Shown: positions 21,940 through 33,170 of the stretch, in pieces
Numbering within the stretch: the first letter of the stretch is position 1
Layout: each line of letters begins with the position of its first letter
DNA from: Paraphaeosphaeria minitans
Lineage: Eukaryota; Ascomycota; Dothideomycetes; Pleosporales; Didymosphaeriaceae
DNA: 64,000 nucleotides
Assembly (NCBI GenBank): GCA_015832175.1
Contig: WJXW01000001.1
Span: 3,410,001 to 3,474,000, forward strand
Direction: 5' to 3'
Made by a program: the position numbers and the translations under genes
Notes under the pieces: generated by a model
Seen by the model: only the letters and a program-made list of their open reading frames with translations
Databases searched by the model: none
What the model was told of the DNA's origin: nothing

Positions 21940-22772
21940 AAAGCAGACGACACACTCCTGGCATTGCCGACATTGCCAGCAAAGCGTGTCCGCGTACCAC
22001 TGTGACCTCCCGGCCGAGCTATAAGCAAAAAATCTCAAGAATGACCCCACAATTTTTCTGTTTGCTCACGGATGCTGACTTTGTTCTGTGATATAGGAGG
22101 AACCGTATATACTACTGGACGTTTCACAACGACGGTCCTATCCATCTCTCTACGAATCCACCCACATCGTCTTATCGGACACAGCCAGCTCAGACCGGGA
22201 ATTGGCCGCATTCTAGCCTCGCTCTTCTAAATGTATGCAAACTGATCTACAAAGAAGCCCTTGGCTTATATTATTCACAAAACCGATTGGTCTTTTACTA
22301 CCCTCTCCAGGTGACCATGTTTCTGCAACACATATCTTCTCGGCGTGCGTCTTTCATCAGGGATATTGAGCTATGGTACAAGCCTTCCTATAATCAGGGC
22401 GGTATCAACCTCTTCACTGTTACCGTCTCTCAGCTCTCCCGACTGCCAAAGTTAACGAACTTGACCTTGGTACTTGATGGGAGAACGGCGCGTAGAAACG
22501 ACGTTACCCGTCGAAATTCTTCAAAAAGCGGATTTACGGAGTTGCCAGCTGAAGAATGGCTGCGAGCGATGAGCCAGCGAGGCATCACGATCACAGTCAC
22601 CTGCCCGGAGGCAGAGACCGCTATGTTCCATCGACTCGATGAGACTGGTGTCGCAACACCTTACAGTCTCCTGGCAGGCGGTATTAGAAGGGGTTGCTAC
22701 GACGTGACAAGCGCACAGCACATGCGCAACGGCACGGAGGCTGTACAACGAAGGATCAGCGGTTCATTATAG
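21923..22772 (+). CDS. F-box-like (2EXR-like) family protein, with a non-canonical AT-AG intron
   Basis: The downstream block from 22097 reads RNRIYYWTFHNDGP, then LLNVCKLIYKEALGLYYSQNRLVFY, a textbook fungal F-box-like domain. The preceding DLPAEL needed by the motif LPAELRNRIY lies at 22004-22020. The two halves join perfectly if 22021-22096 is removed. That intron begins ATAAGC rather than GTAAGC, and ends GATATAG with a good CTGAC branch site 20 nt upstream. With the ATG at 21923 the protein is 257 aa (98 + 676 nt). The short first exon also has three cysteines (C-x2-C-x8-C). Alternatives: a mutated splice donor, a sequencing error, or a gene starting elsewhere. Function unknown. Confidence 0.55.
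22021..22096 (+). other. apparent AT-AG intron (ATAAGC...ATATAG)
   Basis: The reading frame and the LPAEL|RNRIY motif both require removal of this 76-nt segment. It has the length, pyrimidine-rich 3' half and TGCTGAC branch site of a normal fungal intron, but its first base is A where G is expected. Confidence 0.55.
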
Positions 22773-24705
22773 GATGCCTGGTACACGAGTTGCATTTCCA
22801 AGGACTTTTTTGGCGCTATGTAGGTACCAAGATCATGCAATGGGTATGACTCGGAAAACGATTATGGGTGCGTTATCTACGAGACTGCCACAAATACCGG
22901 CACTCTATCTTATTACATCGGCTGTCGCGTAACGAATTGGCAAAGGATGATGCTATAATATGAGCGTGTCTCCGGGAACCGGATTCTGCTCGGCTTGATT
23001 GCGTCACTGGTGTAAGGTTGGCTACTTGGGAGGTACTTAGGTTAAGATATGCGAGTAAAGACATGCGATGAGCACATCGGCTGCGAAACAAGATCCCTCT
23101 TACGTTACATCGAACCGGCCGTATTACGGATGATCAATGCAAAGGACTGCAGCTAAGACTTTGGAAAGAAGCTCGATGCTTGCCTCGGTCTTTTCTGAGT
23201 TACAACATCATGCCATTGGGTGCTTTTTTAAATCTTTGGTCAGATGCCACCGATTGGTCGAACGAGAGACTGCACGCGCTGGTCAAGTAAAGCAATGCCG
23301 AATCGCTCCTCTTCCTTGCCATAGTCTACCCTAAATCGAGTACCCACCATAAGTCTATGTATGTCTAAGTGCCCTCGCACCTCTTGGGGAACACTAGGTC
23401 TTGTTCAAGCGGCCACCCCCGCATCCTTCCCGTTGCTCGTTGCCTAATGTCGAAACATCCTTGAGCTTCTGTTACGTAGCCTATCGCGTACTTCAATCTA
23501 CCCAGCCATGATACGAGCTCATGTGCGTTATAGTGGTCGTGCAAGTAGATGACTAGACATATCAGAGATGCAAGCATCTATCGCCGTTGCTTGCTGAGCA
23601 GATACCAGTGTATTTCTATTCTTAACGTCTGCCTACCGCTCAAGGACAGCCTTCGAACCATCCCAAGGTAGCGAGGGTGGGGTGGGAGACAGTAAGCAAA
23701 TGAGCACTTCACTACCCTGAAAAAGCCCACACGATACCAAGAATATTGGAACGATGGCGTGAGCTTATGAGCATACGAGAGTAGACTTTCCACCGAGACG
23801 GATCATGGAAACATTATGTAGTGCTGCCTCGTTCTCGTGAACACTAGTCGACGCCTGCCGCGTGTGCAGATTAAAAGACCCGAGGGTCTAAAAGAACGCA
23901 TGCAATCTGTACGTGCATCCGGAGAGAAGATGTACCTACGGTAGGTAGGGAGGTAGGTTCCAAGAGCATTCCTGAGGTTGCGCCACACGGCAAGCGTCAA
24001 GCGCATCCAAAGTGCCGGTACGAGTACGGTACGACATTCCGGCTCTACGTCGAGATTTCCATCCTTCACGTTACCGGACATTTATTTATGTTTATTTTTA
24101 TTTTGTTTTTTTCATCCACCATCTTGCCTAGTCTCGCACCGATTCCATCGGTGCATTGCAATCGAAGATCCGGCCATGCGCAGGTTCGAAGCTGCGTCGT
24201 CGAGTCTGTAGAGGCGCCGGACGCCTTGTCAATACGGACAGGTGGTCTCGATCGCTGTTACCGGGGGCGATACCCAAACCGGGCGCAGAGAACGACATGC
24301 TGAAGGGCTCAGAATATCTTGGATCCATGGATAGGACGAGTAGGAGTAGTGTATTTTCCTGCATGGCGGTAAACGTGCTCAGCGACTGTGACAGCGGGGT
24401 GCCACTTCTTCGACATTTTAGGCACGGTAGGTAGGTAGGTAGGTAGGTAGGTAGGTAGGTAGGTAGGTAGGTAGGTAACCGTTGAGCGCAATTGAGCATG
24501 TTTCTGCAAACGACGTCGAACGGTCGCGCAGCCGCACCCTGGCCACGGTTAATCTGCAGCCACCATGTTCATCACGCGGAAGCCATGCGAAAAAAAAACA
24601 TAAACTTGTCATTTACATAGTGAGCCTCGCGCCGTGTTTCGCAAAGGTTCTTGTCAACACCTCGCAGCTGCTTTGCTTACCCTGGTGGTAGGTACGAGCG
24701 ACAAC
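22773..24705. other. 1.9-kb spacer without supported gene
   Basis: Short frames only. It carries the TAGG microsatellite listed separately and a TACCTACGGTAGGTAGGGAGG motif at about 23934-23953. The last few hundred bases should include the reductase promoter. Confidence 0.5.
24426..24478. repeat. (TAGG)n tetranucleotide microsatellite, about 13 copies
   Basis: An uninterrupted GGTA/TAGG run of about 52 bp. It lies about 230 bp upstream of the reductase start codon. The Leu-Pro-Thr-Tyr frames across it on the minus strand are repeat artefacts. Confidence 0.97.
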
Positions 24706-26874
24706 ATGGCACGACTCCACGCGCTTTCGGCTGCAATCCTCCTCCTGCCTGCAGCGACGTGTATGAACATGGCTTTGAGCAACACTCGGAACAACCACGG
24801 TCTTATCGGCTATGGGATCAACATGTACAAGCCGAACTGCGCCTTCTCCTGCCGCGCCGCCATCTCGTCTTGCACCTTGAACTGCTCGACCATGATGGAG
24901 ATGGAAGGGATGGATATGACCATGGATGACATGATGATGGAGACGTCCGCCGAATGCTATGCGAGCGATGATGCCTTTTTGCAGACGATGGCTTACTGCC
25001 TATCCCAGAAGTGCGAGGGGGTGCAGAAATGGGAGCTGGAGAAGTACTGGGAAGACAACATACCCGGCACCAATGCGGTGCAACCAAGCCCCAAGTGGAC
25101 CTACCAGGAGTCACTCGATAGAGTATCCAGTGCTCCGAATGAGACTGTAATAGGTGGAGATTCCTTGAACCAGACTATGCTTGTGAGCGAGGATGACTGG
25201 CTCGCGAACTGGAATGCACAGGATTCATTCGAGGAAGCTGAAGGGAAACACGAGAAGTACGGGTAAGCCTCTGCAGTTTCTTCTTCTTTTCAATCGGATA
25301 CAGGCCAGCACTGCAGCTAGGGCTTGTGCTTACCAGAACACAGCATCATTGTGATTGTCACTTGTTTCGCGCTGCCGATGGCTCTCTCGTTCCTACGCTT
25401 CATCCCTTTCCCAAACACGCTCGTTACTCAATTCAATGCCTGGGTGATCGATCCTCCACTGTGGGGTACAAAGCAGAAGCAGCCGCTAGCTGGTGGTTTA
25501 GGTCTCATGCCGACACGAGGTCAAGCATTGTTCATCGGCTACATCATTTCCATCAACGTCGTTCTCTCATCAGTCGGCTACCGCTCATCGCAACCGAACG
25601 CATGGAACCCAGACAGCGTACGCAATGAGATTATTACGCTGGTAGCAAATCGGGTTGGCGTCTTGAGTTTCGCGAACCTCCCACTGCTGATTCTGTACTC
25701 AAGCCGCAACAACATCCTGTTTTGGGTTACCGATTGGAGCCACTCCACGTTCCTGCTATTGCACCGATGGGTCGCAGGTATCGCAACAATCCAAGCTATC
25801 TTACACTCAATCATTTACCTCCTACTCAGGGTCGAGGCACACACCCATGCAGAAGAGAGCAAGCTGCCATACTGGATCTGGGGAATCGTAGGAACCCTTT
25901 CCATGTCCCTTGTCTTACCATCTTCTGTGCTTTCTATCCGTCACAGAGCATATGAGCTTTTCCTCGCATGGCATGTTGCTCTATCCACCCTGACAATTGT
26001 TGGTTGCTACTACCACATCCTCTTCCGGTTCGCGCACCAGTGGGGATACGAGACGTGGATATGGGCGGCAATGGCCGTGTGGGGCTTCGACCGCGTCCTG
26101 AGGATGTTCCGTATGGCGAAGAACGGGTTGCGCTCTGCCGTTGTCACCAAGGTTGATGATGACTACGTCCGAGTAGATGTTGCAGGCGTCGCTGCAACAG
26201 GGCATGCCTATCTCTACTTCCCAACCCTGACATGGCGTGTTTGGGAGAACCACCCCTTTTCTGTGGCCTCTACCGCGACCCCCCACTCCGCACAGTCAAG
26301 GACCAAGTCGCTCAAGGATGAAGAGTCGGGCTCGTCTGAGAAGGACGAGATCAAAACGTCCACTGCAGTTGCTTCTAGCAACAGTTCGACCCATGGACCC
26401 GCGAAGCTAGGGCTGACGTTCTTCCTCCGCCGCCAAGGCGGGCTCACCCAGCAACTTGTCTCTCGGGCTTCTCTTCCCGTATTTGTTGAGTCTTCTTACG
26501 GCACCCATGTCGACACGTCGCACTTTCCGCACCTGGTCTGCATTGTTGGTGGCATAGGCATCACTACCGTGTTGCCGTATCTGCGCTCGCATCCAGGATC
26601 GTCCAAGTTGTACTGGGGCGTGCGGTCTGCTGGTATTGTACATGTTGTTGATGAAGAGCTCCTGAAGAACGTGGATAAGGAGGTATTCGTAGGCGGTAGA
26701 ATGAACATCCAAGCGGTGCTGCAAGAGGAGGCCGCGTATGCTGGCGAAGGGGGTGTTACGGTACTAGTCTCTGGACCTGGGGGAATGGCGGATGAGGCGC
26801 GAATCGTTGTGTCGGAGATCGGAAGACAGGGAACGGTCAACATGAGGCTTGTGGACGAAGCTTTCAGCTGGTGA
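24706..26874 (+). CDS. plasma-membrane ferric/cupric-chelate reductase (FRE family) with Met-rich ectodomain
   Basis: Exons 24706-25262 and 25344-26874 encode about 695 aa. A signal peptide (MARLHALSAAILLLPAATC) leads into an extracellular segment of about 165 residues with paired cysteines (NCAFSC, SSCTLNC) and nine Met within 16 residues (about 62-77). Membrane helices follow. The two haem-ligand His pairs are visible in LLHRWVAGIATIQAILH and AWHVALSTLTIVGCYYH. The FAD motif is WENHPFSV and the NADPH motif is VGGIGITTVLP. Electrons move from cytosolic NADPH through FAD and two haems to external Fe(III) or Cu(II), supplying high-affinity metal uptake. A Ser/Lys-rich insertion lies between the FAD and NADPH blocks. 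No ferroxidase or permease gene is adjacent. Confidence 0.88.
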
Positions 26875-27081
26875 AGGGGCATGGTAGTGCGTGTTGAGGT
26901 TTTGCATATGATACCAGTTTCTTTTATGCTTGCCTTGCCACATGTCCTCACTCCCCATGAGCCTAAACCACATGTGTAAGCCGTGATAAGGAGAGGTATT
27001 GTGCTTGATTCCAGCTCAGCATAAGACTAGCACCTGGACCATGATTGAGGTTCACCGAGTACTTAGGCGCCTGTTTTTAGC

Positions 27082-27177
27082 CATTGTCCTGCTCAGTCAT
27101 TGTCCTACTCAGTCATTGTCCTACTCAGTCATTGTCCTACTCGGTCATTGTCCTGTTAAGTCATTATCCTACTCTGT
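27082..27177. repeat. 16-bp tandem repeat, six copies
   Basis: The unit CATTGTCCTACTCAGT starts at 27082, 27098, 27114, 27130, 27146 and 27162. The inner copies are identical or differ at one base, and the last two are more diverged. It lies about 200 bp past the reductase stop codon. Confidence 0.95.
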
Positions 27178-27917
27178 GCCACCTTGACATCTAGCTCCGG
27201 CGTATACAAGCTGACCGATGTTCACACGTCAAGCTGCCACGTGTTTTCGGTCATGAACCAAGACCGGAGGCGTTACTTGTTGGACCCGTTGTGCACAAGC
27301 TCCGGCCTGCCAGGGCATCCTGGAGCAAGGGGATTTGATATTGTCCAGATTTTCTGGAAGTCCGGCAAGGGGATGGCGGGTTGGGAGACAGCCAAAATCA
27401 CCCAAGGGCCAGCTGTTGGGATATCCTAGATGGACGTGTCCATGCGGAGTGTCGGTTGAGGGGGGGCTAGACTAGCAATCCGTTGAACGAGCATCGTGTG
27501 GTGTTGAATCCAGTCACGGTGAACAGAGTTGAGGCAACACGAAAGTACTACGGTGGAATAAGGACCAGCTGATCAGCTCCTCCGCGCATGGGGACAAAAT
27601 AAAAAATCGGCTTCTCGTCACATGTGAACCGAGTCTGGGTTTGCGACGAGGCTGAAGCTGGGAGGCGCGATGGAGTAAGCGGCGAGAGCGGCGGGGCTAC
27701 GTGACTCAGGCGGCTGCGATAGTCTAGGTAGTGGCGGGGAAAGAGCAAACCACGGCACCGAAGTGCAGCGGCGGCCACGCCCAAGACAAGGACACAATCC
27801 TGGACTGCAACACGTCTTTGGCGCGCTGCCCGTCTTTTCTTCGATGAGCCAGGTGGGCTTTGCTGGACGTGTTGGCGACGGGCGCGGCGGCTTTGTCTCT
27901 GCGCGTCGCTGTTGTCT

Positions 27918-28055
27918 GGCCGCTCGCAGCGGGCAGCGGGCAGCAGGCAGCGGGCAGGGCCGGGGATGCCTGGTGGACCGGTGAGGCAATGCGGGCTGGC
28001 GGGTGGCGGGTTGCGGGTTGCAGGCTGCGGGCTGCTGGCTGTGGGCTGCATTCCA
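27918..28055. repeat. degenerate GC-rich heptamer repeats (GCAGCGG / GCGGGTT type)
   Basis: Plus strand shows GCAGCGGGCAGCGGGCAGCA and then GGCGGGTTGCGGGTTGCAGG-type units. Strand asymmetry is strong (G-rich top strand) and produces long spurious frames on both strands. Confidence 0.8.
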
Positions 28056-28164
28056 GCGACGGGCTGCTCGATCTGGCGACGAGAGAGTGTGTGTTGAGCG
28101 TGCGTGGATCGCGATGGGCGATGGCGACGGCGTGCAATGGTTTGTTCGCTCCGCCATCCTCGGC

Positions 28165-28240
28165 CTGGTGCTAGCGCTGGTGCTAGCGCTGGTGCTAGTG
28201 CTAGGCTAGTGCTAGTTCTGGGGCTAGTGCTAGTCCTGGT
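28165..28240. repeat. CTGGTGCTAGCG-type 12-bp degenerate tandem repeat
   Basis: Copies of CTGGTGCTAGCG begin at about 28165, 28177 and 28189, then decay into GCTAGTTCTGGGGCTAGTGC and similar variants. Confidence 0.85.
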
Positions 28241-28440
28241 TGTGAGGTGAGGCAATGGCGACGTGGGAGGTAGCCCGAGCGGCGACGGCGGCGGCGGCGT
28301 CATTGTAACGGCGAAGGCCGGGCCTCACTCTCTTCCCCATGACACGACCAGGCGCGGCCGGCCCTGTCTCTCACGCTCGCTGCGACGCGTGCATCTACGA
28401 CGCCGATACCGTGCATCGTGCGGCGTCGGCGGCGCGCGTT

Positions 28441-28482
28441 CCAGTGCAGTGCAGTGCAGTACAGTACAATGCGGTGCAGTGA
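28441..28482. repeat. AGTGC pentamer microsatellite
   Basis: Tandem AGTGC units grade into AGTAC and GGTGC variants upstream of the TBP gene. Confidence 0.85.
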
Positions 28483-29183
28483 AGGCGCGTGGCGCATTGA
28501 TGGGGTAGCCCCTATTCCTTCACCGCGGACGCGCAGAAGTTTCTGGTGCAAAAGCGGCGCAGAGAGGCCCGTGCGCCAGGCAGCAGTCGCGGGTATAAAA
28601 CCACCCGCTCCCCCCAACTTTAAAAACCCTTTCCGGCCTGCTCACTCCGCCGCCTCACCACCACACCGCCCGCACCCCCCACGCTGCTGCAAGCTGCGAA
28701 TCATCCGCGATTCCATTGCGCGCACACTAATAATCTGCCTGCGATCCGTCCCCCGCGGTTTTTCGCACGCTTCCGCTCTCTCCCAGCCTGCAGGGCTATC
28801 TTGCGCCCGCGCTAGGCCGTATCCGTTCGCCAGCCTTGCCCCACGCAGCACGCAGGCATCCTATAGACACACCAAGCGCAAGCTGGTATCGCACTCGGTG
28901 TCCTATTCCTCTCGAAGTAGATAGCTGTCCTTCCGGGCACGACCGACGGCTCGGCTTCATACACTCGGCACTGGGACTCATTGGGTTGAAGATCTCCTGC
29001 CATCGGTACGGACCTCCCTCGCCTCCCAAGCCCCGCGCTCAGGCAAAGACCGTCCTCGCCAACGCGATCCGTCCCAGCCCGACCGGCAGTGCCTCTCGTC
29101 GCGTCTGTACATAGTTCTGACCTGTGCAGTCAAGCCAAGTCACTCGAGTATCCCACTCGGACGAATCAATAATTGAACTCATC

Positions 29184-30034
29184 ATGGATTCTCTTGTCGC
29201 CCACCCGTCCAACCCTCAACAGGCCAAGGCGGTAAGCATGTGTGATGTCTCTGCGAATCAATATTGGTTCTAACAAGACCTCAGTTCACCGCGCCGGGAA
29301 GCTTGTCCTACCCCAACAGCGCTGCTGAGCTGACCCCTCCGTCCTCGGAGAAGAACGTCTTGGGTGACGCAAAGGTCAACGGCGTAGCCACTCCGGCTGA
29401 TACCCCCGATACCAACGCGAACGCGTCAGGTATCGTGCCAACCCTGCAGAACATCGTCGCTACCGTGAACCTGTCGGCCCGTCTGGACCTTAAGACCATT
29501 GCCCTGCACGCGCGGAATGCCGAGTACAATCCCAAGCGTTTCGCTGCCGTCATCATGCGTATCCGTGAGCCCAAGACTACGGCTCTGGTCTTCGCTTCCG
29601 GCAAGATGGTCGTGACTGGTGCCAAGAGCGAGGACGACAGCAAGCTTGCTTCTCGCAAGTACGCGCGCATCATCCAGAAGCTCGGCTTCAATGCCAAGTT
29701 TAGCGACTTCAAGATCCAAAACATTGTCGGCTCCTGCGACATCAAGTTCCCGATCCGTCTCGAGGGTCTCGCTAGTCACCATCACACTTTCTCCTCCTAT
29801 GAGCCTGAGCTCTTCCCTGGTCTCATCTACCGTATGATGAAGCCTAAGATTGTGCTTCTGATCTTTGTCTCCGGCAAGATCGTGCTCACAGGAGTAAGTA
29901 GTGTCTGTCCCTTACAGATGCGCCCATGTATCAGTAGTGCTGACATGCCGTGTTTCTAGGCCAAGGTTCGCGAGGAGATTTACCAGGCGTTCGAGCTCAT
30001 CTACCCCGTCCTTGCGGACTTCCGCAAGTCCTAG
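29184..30034 (+). CDS. SPT15: TATA-box-binding protein (TBP/Spt15)
   Basis: Exons 29184-29231, 29285-29893 and 29960-30034 give 243 aa. The N-terminal 60 residues are variable and Pro/Ala/Asn-rich. The saddle domain starts at [20 protein letters not shown] and contains both direct repeats: [20 protein letters not shown]...[20 protein letters not shown], and [12 protein letters not shown]...[13 protein letters not shown]...[20 protein letters not shown]. The DNA-intercalating Phe pairs are in place. It ends [10 protein letters not shown]. It is the core of TFIID and also serves Pol I and Pol III. The first intron comes after 16 codons and the last interrupts the second repeat at LTG|AKV; all are GT-AG. 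Confidence 0.97.
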
Positions 30035-31856
30035 GCCATGCCATAGGCCTTGCTCTCTTCATCTGTTTTATTCTGCGGCATTGCATGGTGTTCCGGACAT
30101 GTTTCGGTCGGGTGGTCTCATTCTCACGGTTTCCAAAACGTTTCCCTTCACACACACACATTAGGCATCTCCGGGTAATCTCGACAACCACGGGAGTTGG
30201 TAGTGGCGGTAGTGGTCTTTTTCTTCTTCTCTCTTCTCTCAACATGGGTACGATATGGCGGGCGGCGGTGCTGAAACACGAGATTGACATCGGAGGTTCG
30301 GGGGCGTAGATGATTGTTTGCTTGCTGCGAATGCTTGCGCGTGCGGACGGACAGTACATGCCCGCACAGGAGGGGCTCGTTTGGGGCGGCCTTTGAGATG
30401 CCCGAGCTTCCCAGTGAATGGATGGTGGTGTTCTGCGCTCTATCGTGAGTATCCTTTGGCGGGTCTGTTCGGAGATCGTAGCCGATAAGGAGAATACTTT
30501 GGTAGCAATTTCACCACACTATATTCAACATGGTCGTGCCGTCGTTTGATACGACGAACGTTTCTGCAACGACTGAGTGGGATATGACGAACCATTCTGC
30601 CACGACTGAGTGGTGCCGCATTGTGCGAGAGTGGGCGTCCCGATCCTGGAGCCGCTTGCGAAACGTTGGGGACTTGCTCGAGGGAGGGACAAAGTGTGCC
30701 ACCTATTGCTCTCCTTAAAGCTGCCGACATTGGAGGCCTGTTCGGGGACCGAGGCCGCCTGGGGTGTCGGCATTGGATTCTGGAGCGCGGCGTCAGCTGG
30801 GTACCAAGCTCGATGCGATGGAGGAATACCGGGGTGGATGGGCACCCCGGCAGACTCTATGACCCCAAGGAGCGTCACGTCGGTGGTGTGCAGGTACGTT
30901 TGAGGGCATCGCGAGGGTGGTTGCGTGTGCGTGTGCGTGTGCGTGCGCGTGCGGTTTGGGTGACGGCAGTGGGCGTGTCCAACGGCAGCGTGCGTGCGTG
31001 CGTGCGAAGAGTGTGTGCGTGCTTGCTTGCTTGCCTGCTTGCTCACGCGCGTGAGAGAGGGCGGTTATAGGGTTGCGCTCCCTTCGGGGAGGGGCGCGTT
31101 GTTTGACGTCTGTGCCGTTGTGGCTTCATGCCAGTGGTGTGATTCCCACTGCACACCAAGCGCAGTCATGTGACGCGTCCGGAGACTCGGTCCCGGCGTC
31201 AATCATCGTCACTATCGGGTTATTGCCTGGTGACGGCGTACATTCAAATGCTTGAATGAGTGCCAAAGCGTCGGGCCGTCGAGCACATGTATGCTGCGTT
31301 GCATACACAAGACGTATATGCTCGTTATTATATTACTATTTAGATGACGCTATGAGTACAGTGATGGCTGTCTGGACAGCAAGGTATGTTGTGGGTATCA
31401 TAGAACTATTAGTATGTTGCACAGCACAGTAGAGGGCATCAGGCTAGCGACCTGCCACGACTCGTAGTATGTGCTTGTCTTTCTGTCACGACGTCAAACA
31501 AAGTCCTTTGGAATGCATTTGCTTGGGCCGCGTCTCGTCAAATCGCTATAGGCAGCGGAGCTTCTTCGTGACTTGGTCCGGAAGTAGAGGACGCGCAAGC
31601 GATAAGTACGCAAGACGACCCGGGACCGGTTAGGTCACGTGGGCGAATACCGCTATGCCCCCTGGCTTCTTAAGGCGTAGGTGGTCAAATTGATGGCCAA
31701 TAGTGCACCGAGCGATATCCCGGGGTATGGTGGAGCATGGGCTTCTTGGCGAAGGAGAGGACGTGTTGATGTCCATCCAATTTGTTTCATCCGAACCACG
31801 GTGACTTTGCAGGAAATGCGCAAGTAGGTGAATGTGACGGTGTTCTCCAACAGCTC
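30035..31856. other. 1.8-kb spacer without supported gene
   Basis: It holds the 3' ends of TBP and of Dlt1. An imperfect 30-bp direct duplication (ACGAACSWTTCTGCMACGAC type) lies at about 30549-30612. Short-motif microsatellites are listed separately. Frames such as 30621-31070 show no domain or splice logic. Confidence 0.5.
30922..31046. repeat. cluster of GTGC / GCTT microsatellites
   Basis: Three short runs: GTGCGT-type at 30922-30955, (GTGC)n at about 30988-31003, and (GCTT)n with GCCT variants at about 31019-31043. These are simple repeats with alternating purine/pyrimidine in the first run. Confidence 0.85.
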
Positions 31857-33170
31857 TCATCCGTCTTCGTAGTGATATTGGTATGGCAGATCGCCTTCGC
31901 TTGGGCTGGGGTTAAGACGAACAACAACAGAGCCGGCGGATCGTAGCGAAGAAGTCGACGAGTTTGGCAGCAAGGTCGAAGGGCTTCTCTGCACCGCCCT
32001 TCTTCGCACGGAGCCTTCGCCCGAGAATGCTGACCGGATAGATGGCGTCCTTGGCTGGAAAAAGGCTCTGTCGCTCGTAGTCCTGATCATGGAAGGTGCC
32101 ATCTGTACTGTCTGCGGGGAGCGAGGGCTAGGGTGCTCCTCAAAGGAAAACTCAGAACGGTTGTCAACCATGGGTGTTCTATATGGCAGACCGGTGCGCG
32201 AGGAATCATGTGACGATGTATAAGAGGAGACGGTGGGAGCAAGACTGCGTGTCTCGATATCGGAAGAGGTGACGCGTGCTTCGTCAATAACCGCTGGGTC
32301 GAGCTCCGTCATTCCGTTGAGTATCTCGGTGAACACAGCCATGATGTCTCTGAACTCATGCTCTGTGAGACACTTTGTGGAGAAACGTGCGTACTCGTAG
32401 AGAGAAAGGAACTGGGGCCCGAGAGTGGGCGGGTTCAGTAGACCGAATGAGGACAGCCGGGCCAGGTAGTCGCGCAAACCCATAGTGCGCGGTCGCTGTA
32501 GGAGAGCGACAATATGCGCGTCCGGGAGCATAGGTGTGTCTTGAATGCGAAGGGCGCGGTCCTCCAGCGCCGGATCAGGCGGCGCCAGTGAAACAGCTTT
32601 GGCTTCGATCAGATTGGGCAGCTCAGTGACGACATTGCTGTACTGAAGGTTAGGCAGATCCGGGCTCGCGGGAGAAGCCCACCCAGGATGCGAGACGTGG
32701 CCCCACGGTGGCGACTCTGGGTTCACAGGTATAACGGTAGCTGGAAAGGCATGTCTTCTCTTGTGGGTGTGATGGACTCTCGCGGGTCCTTGTCCGTCGT
32801 CGTCGCCAGCTTCGCCCCGCGCATCCCGAGGCATACTGTCCCATGCGACCACTGCGCTCCTCCGCAGCTTCTTGACAATCATCCTCCGCACCAGCTTGCC
32901 CACCTCGCCATCCTCGATTGGAATGTACGGCTTCGGGATCGCTTGCAGCACGCTCCTATTCGTGTACAGCCGCGTGCTGTAGACAAGGAGTATGATCAAG
33001 ACGGTAAGCACGTAAACGCCTCCAATGACAAATGGCTTTTGGAGTTCATTGGATCGGATCGACTGGTATACGGTTTCCGCGGGGGTGACGGCAAGTAGGA
33101 CCAGGAGGATGCCAAAGATGACCGTGTACGTGGTCGAGTACCAGATGCGGAAGAGGGTCGGAATGCGCAT
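31857..33170 (-). CDS. DLT1: Dlt1-family membrane protein (defect at low temperature 1)
   Basis: Intronless 437-aa frame starting MRIPTLFRIWYSTTYT. Two membrane helices are evident: IFGILLVLLAVTPAETVY (about 19-36) and FVIGGVYVLTVLIILLVYS (about 48-66). The family signature RLYTNRSVLQAIPKPYIPIEDGEVGK follows directly. A conserved helical block lies at about residues 225-290 (RTMGLRDYLARLSSFGLLNPP, HEFRDIMAVFTEIL). The last 110 residues are Ser/Arg-rich and look disordered. Dlt1 is a fungal protein named for cold sensitivity in yeast; its molecular role is not settled. Its start faces the mitochondrial recycling factor 760 bp away. Confidence 0.85.
   Translation of the reverse strand: MRIPTLFRIWYSTTYTVIFGILLVLLAVTPAETVYQSIRSNELQKPFVIGGVYVLTVLIILLVYSTRLYTNRSVLQAIPKPYIPIEDGEVGKLVRRMIVKKLRRSAVVAWDSMPRDARGEAGDDDGQGPARVHHTHKRRHAFPATVIPVNPESPPWGHVSHPGWASPASPDLPNLQYSNVVTELPNLIEAKAVSLAPPDPALEDRALRIQDTPMLPDAHIVALLQRPRTMGLRDYLARLSSFGLLNPPTLGPQFLSLYEYARFSTKCLTEHEFRDIMAVFTEILNGMTELDPAVIDEARVTSSDIETRSLAPTVSSYTSSHDSSRTGLPYRTPMVDNRSEFSFEEHPSPRSPQTVQMAPSMIRTTSDRAFFQPRTPSIRSAFSGEGSVRRRAVQRSPSTLLPNSSTSSLRSAGSVVVRLNPSPSEGDLPYQYHYEDG

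Larger units (their letters stand above)
26875..29183. other. 2.3-kb spacer with several simple repeats, upstream of TBP
   Basis: No gene is supported. The long minus-strand frame at 27548-28303 is Pro/Ala/Arg low-complexity from GC-biased repeats. The region holds the 16-bp repeat and three degenerate G-rich repeats listed separately. A TATAAAA-type element at about 28593 precedes a C/T-rich stretch, which fits a strong fungal promoter leading to the TBP start at 29184. Confidence 0.5.

Noticed and set aside
24170..24215. GCAGGTTCGAAGCTGC looked like a tRNA T-arm
   Set aside because: Loop length is wrong for a T-arm and no acceptor or anticodon arms could be placed around it.
27548..28303. 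Minus-strand frame of 251 codons in the TBP upstream region
   Set aside because: Pro/Ala/Arg/Ser low complexity from GC-rich repeats; overlaps other open frames on both strands; no domain.
30500..31070. Frames near the GTGC microsatellites as a gene
   Set aside because: No ATG-to-stop frame with domain, no splice signals in register, and imperfect duplications break any frame.
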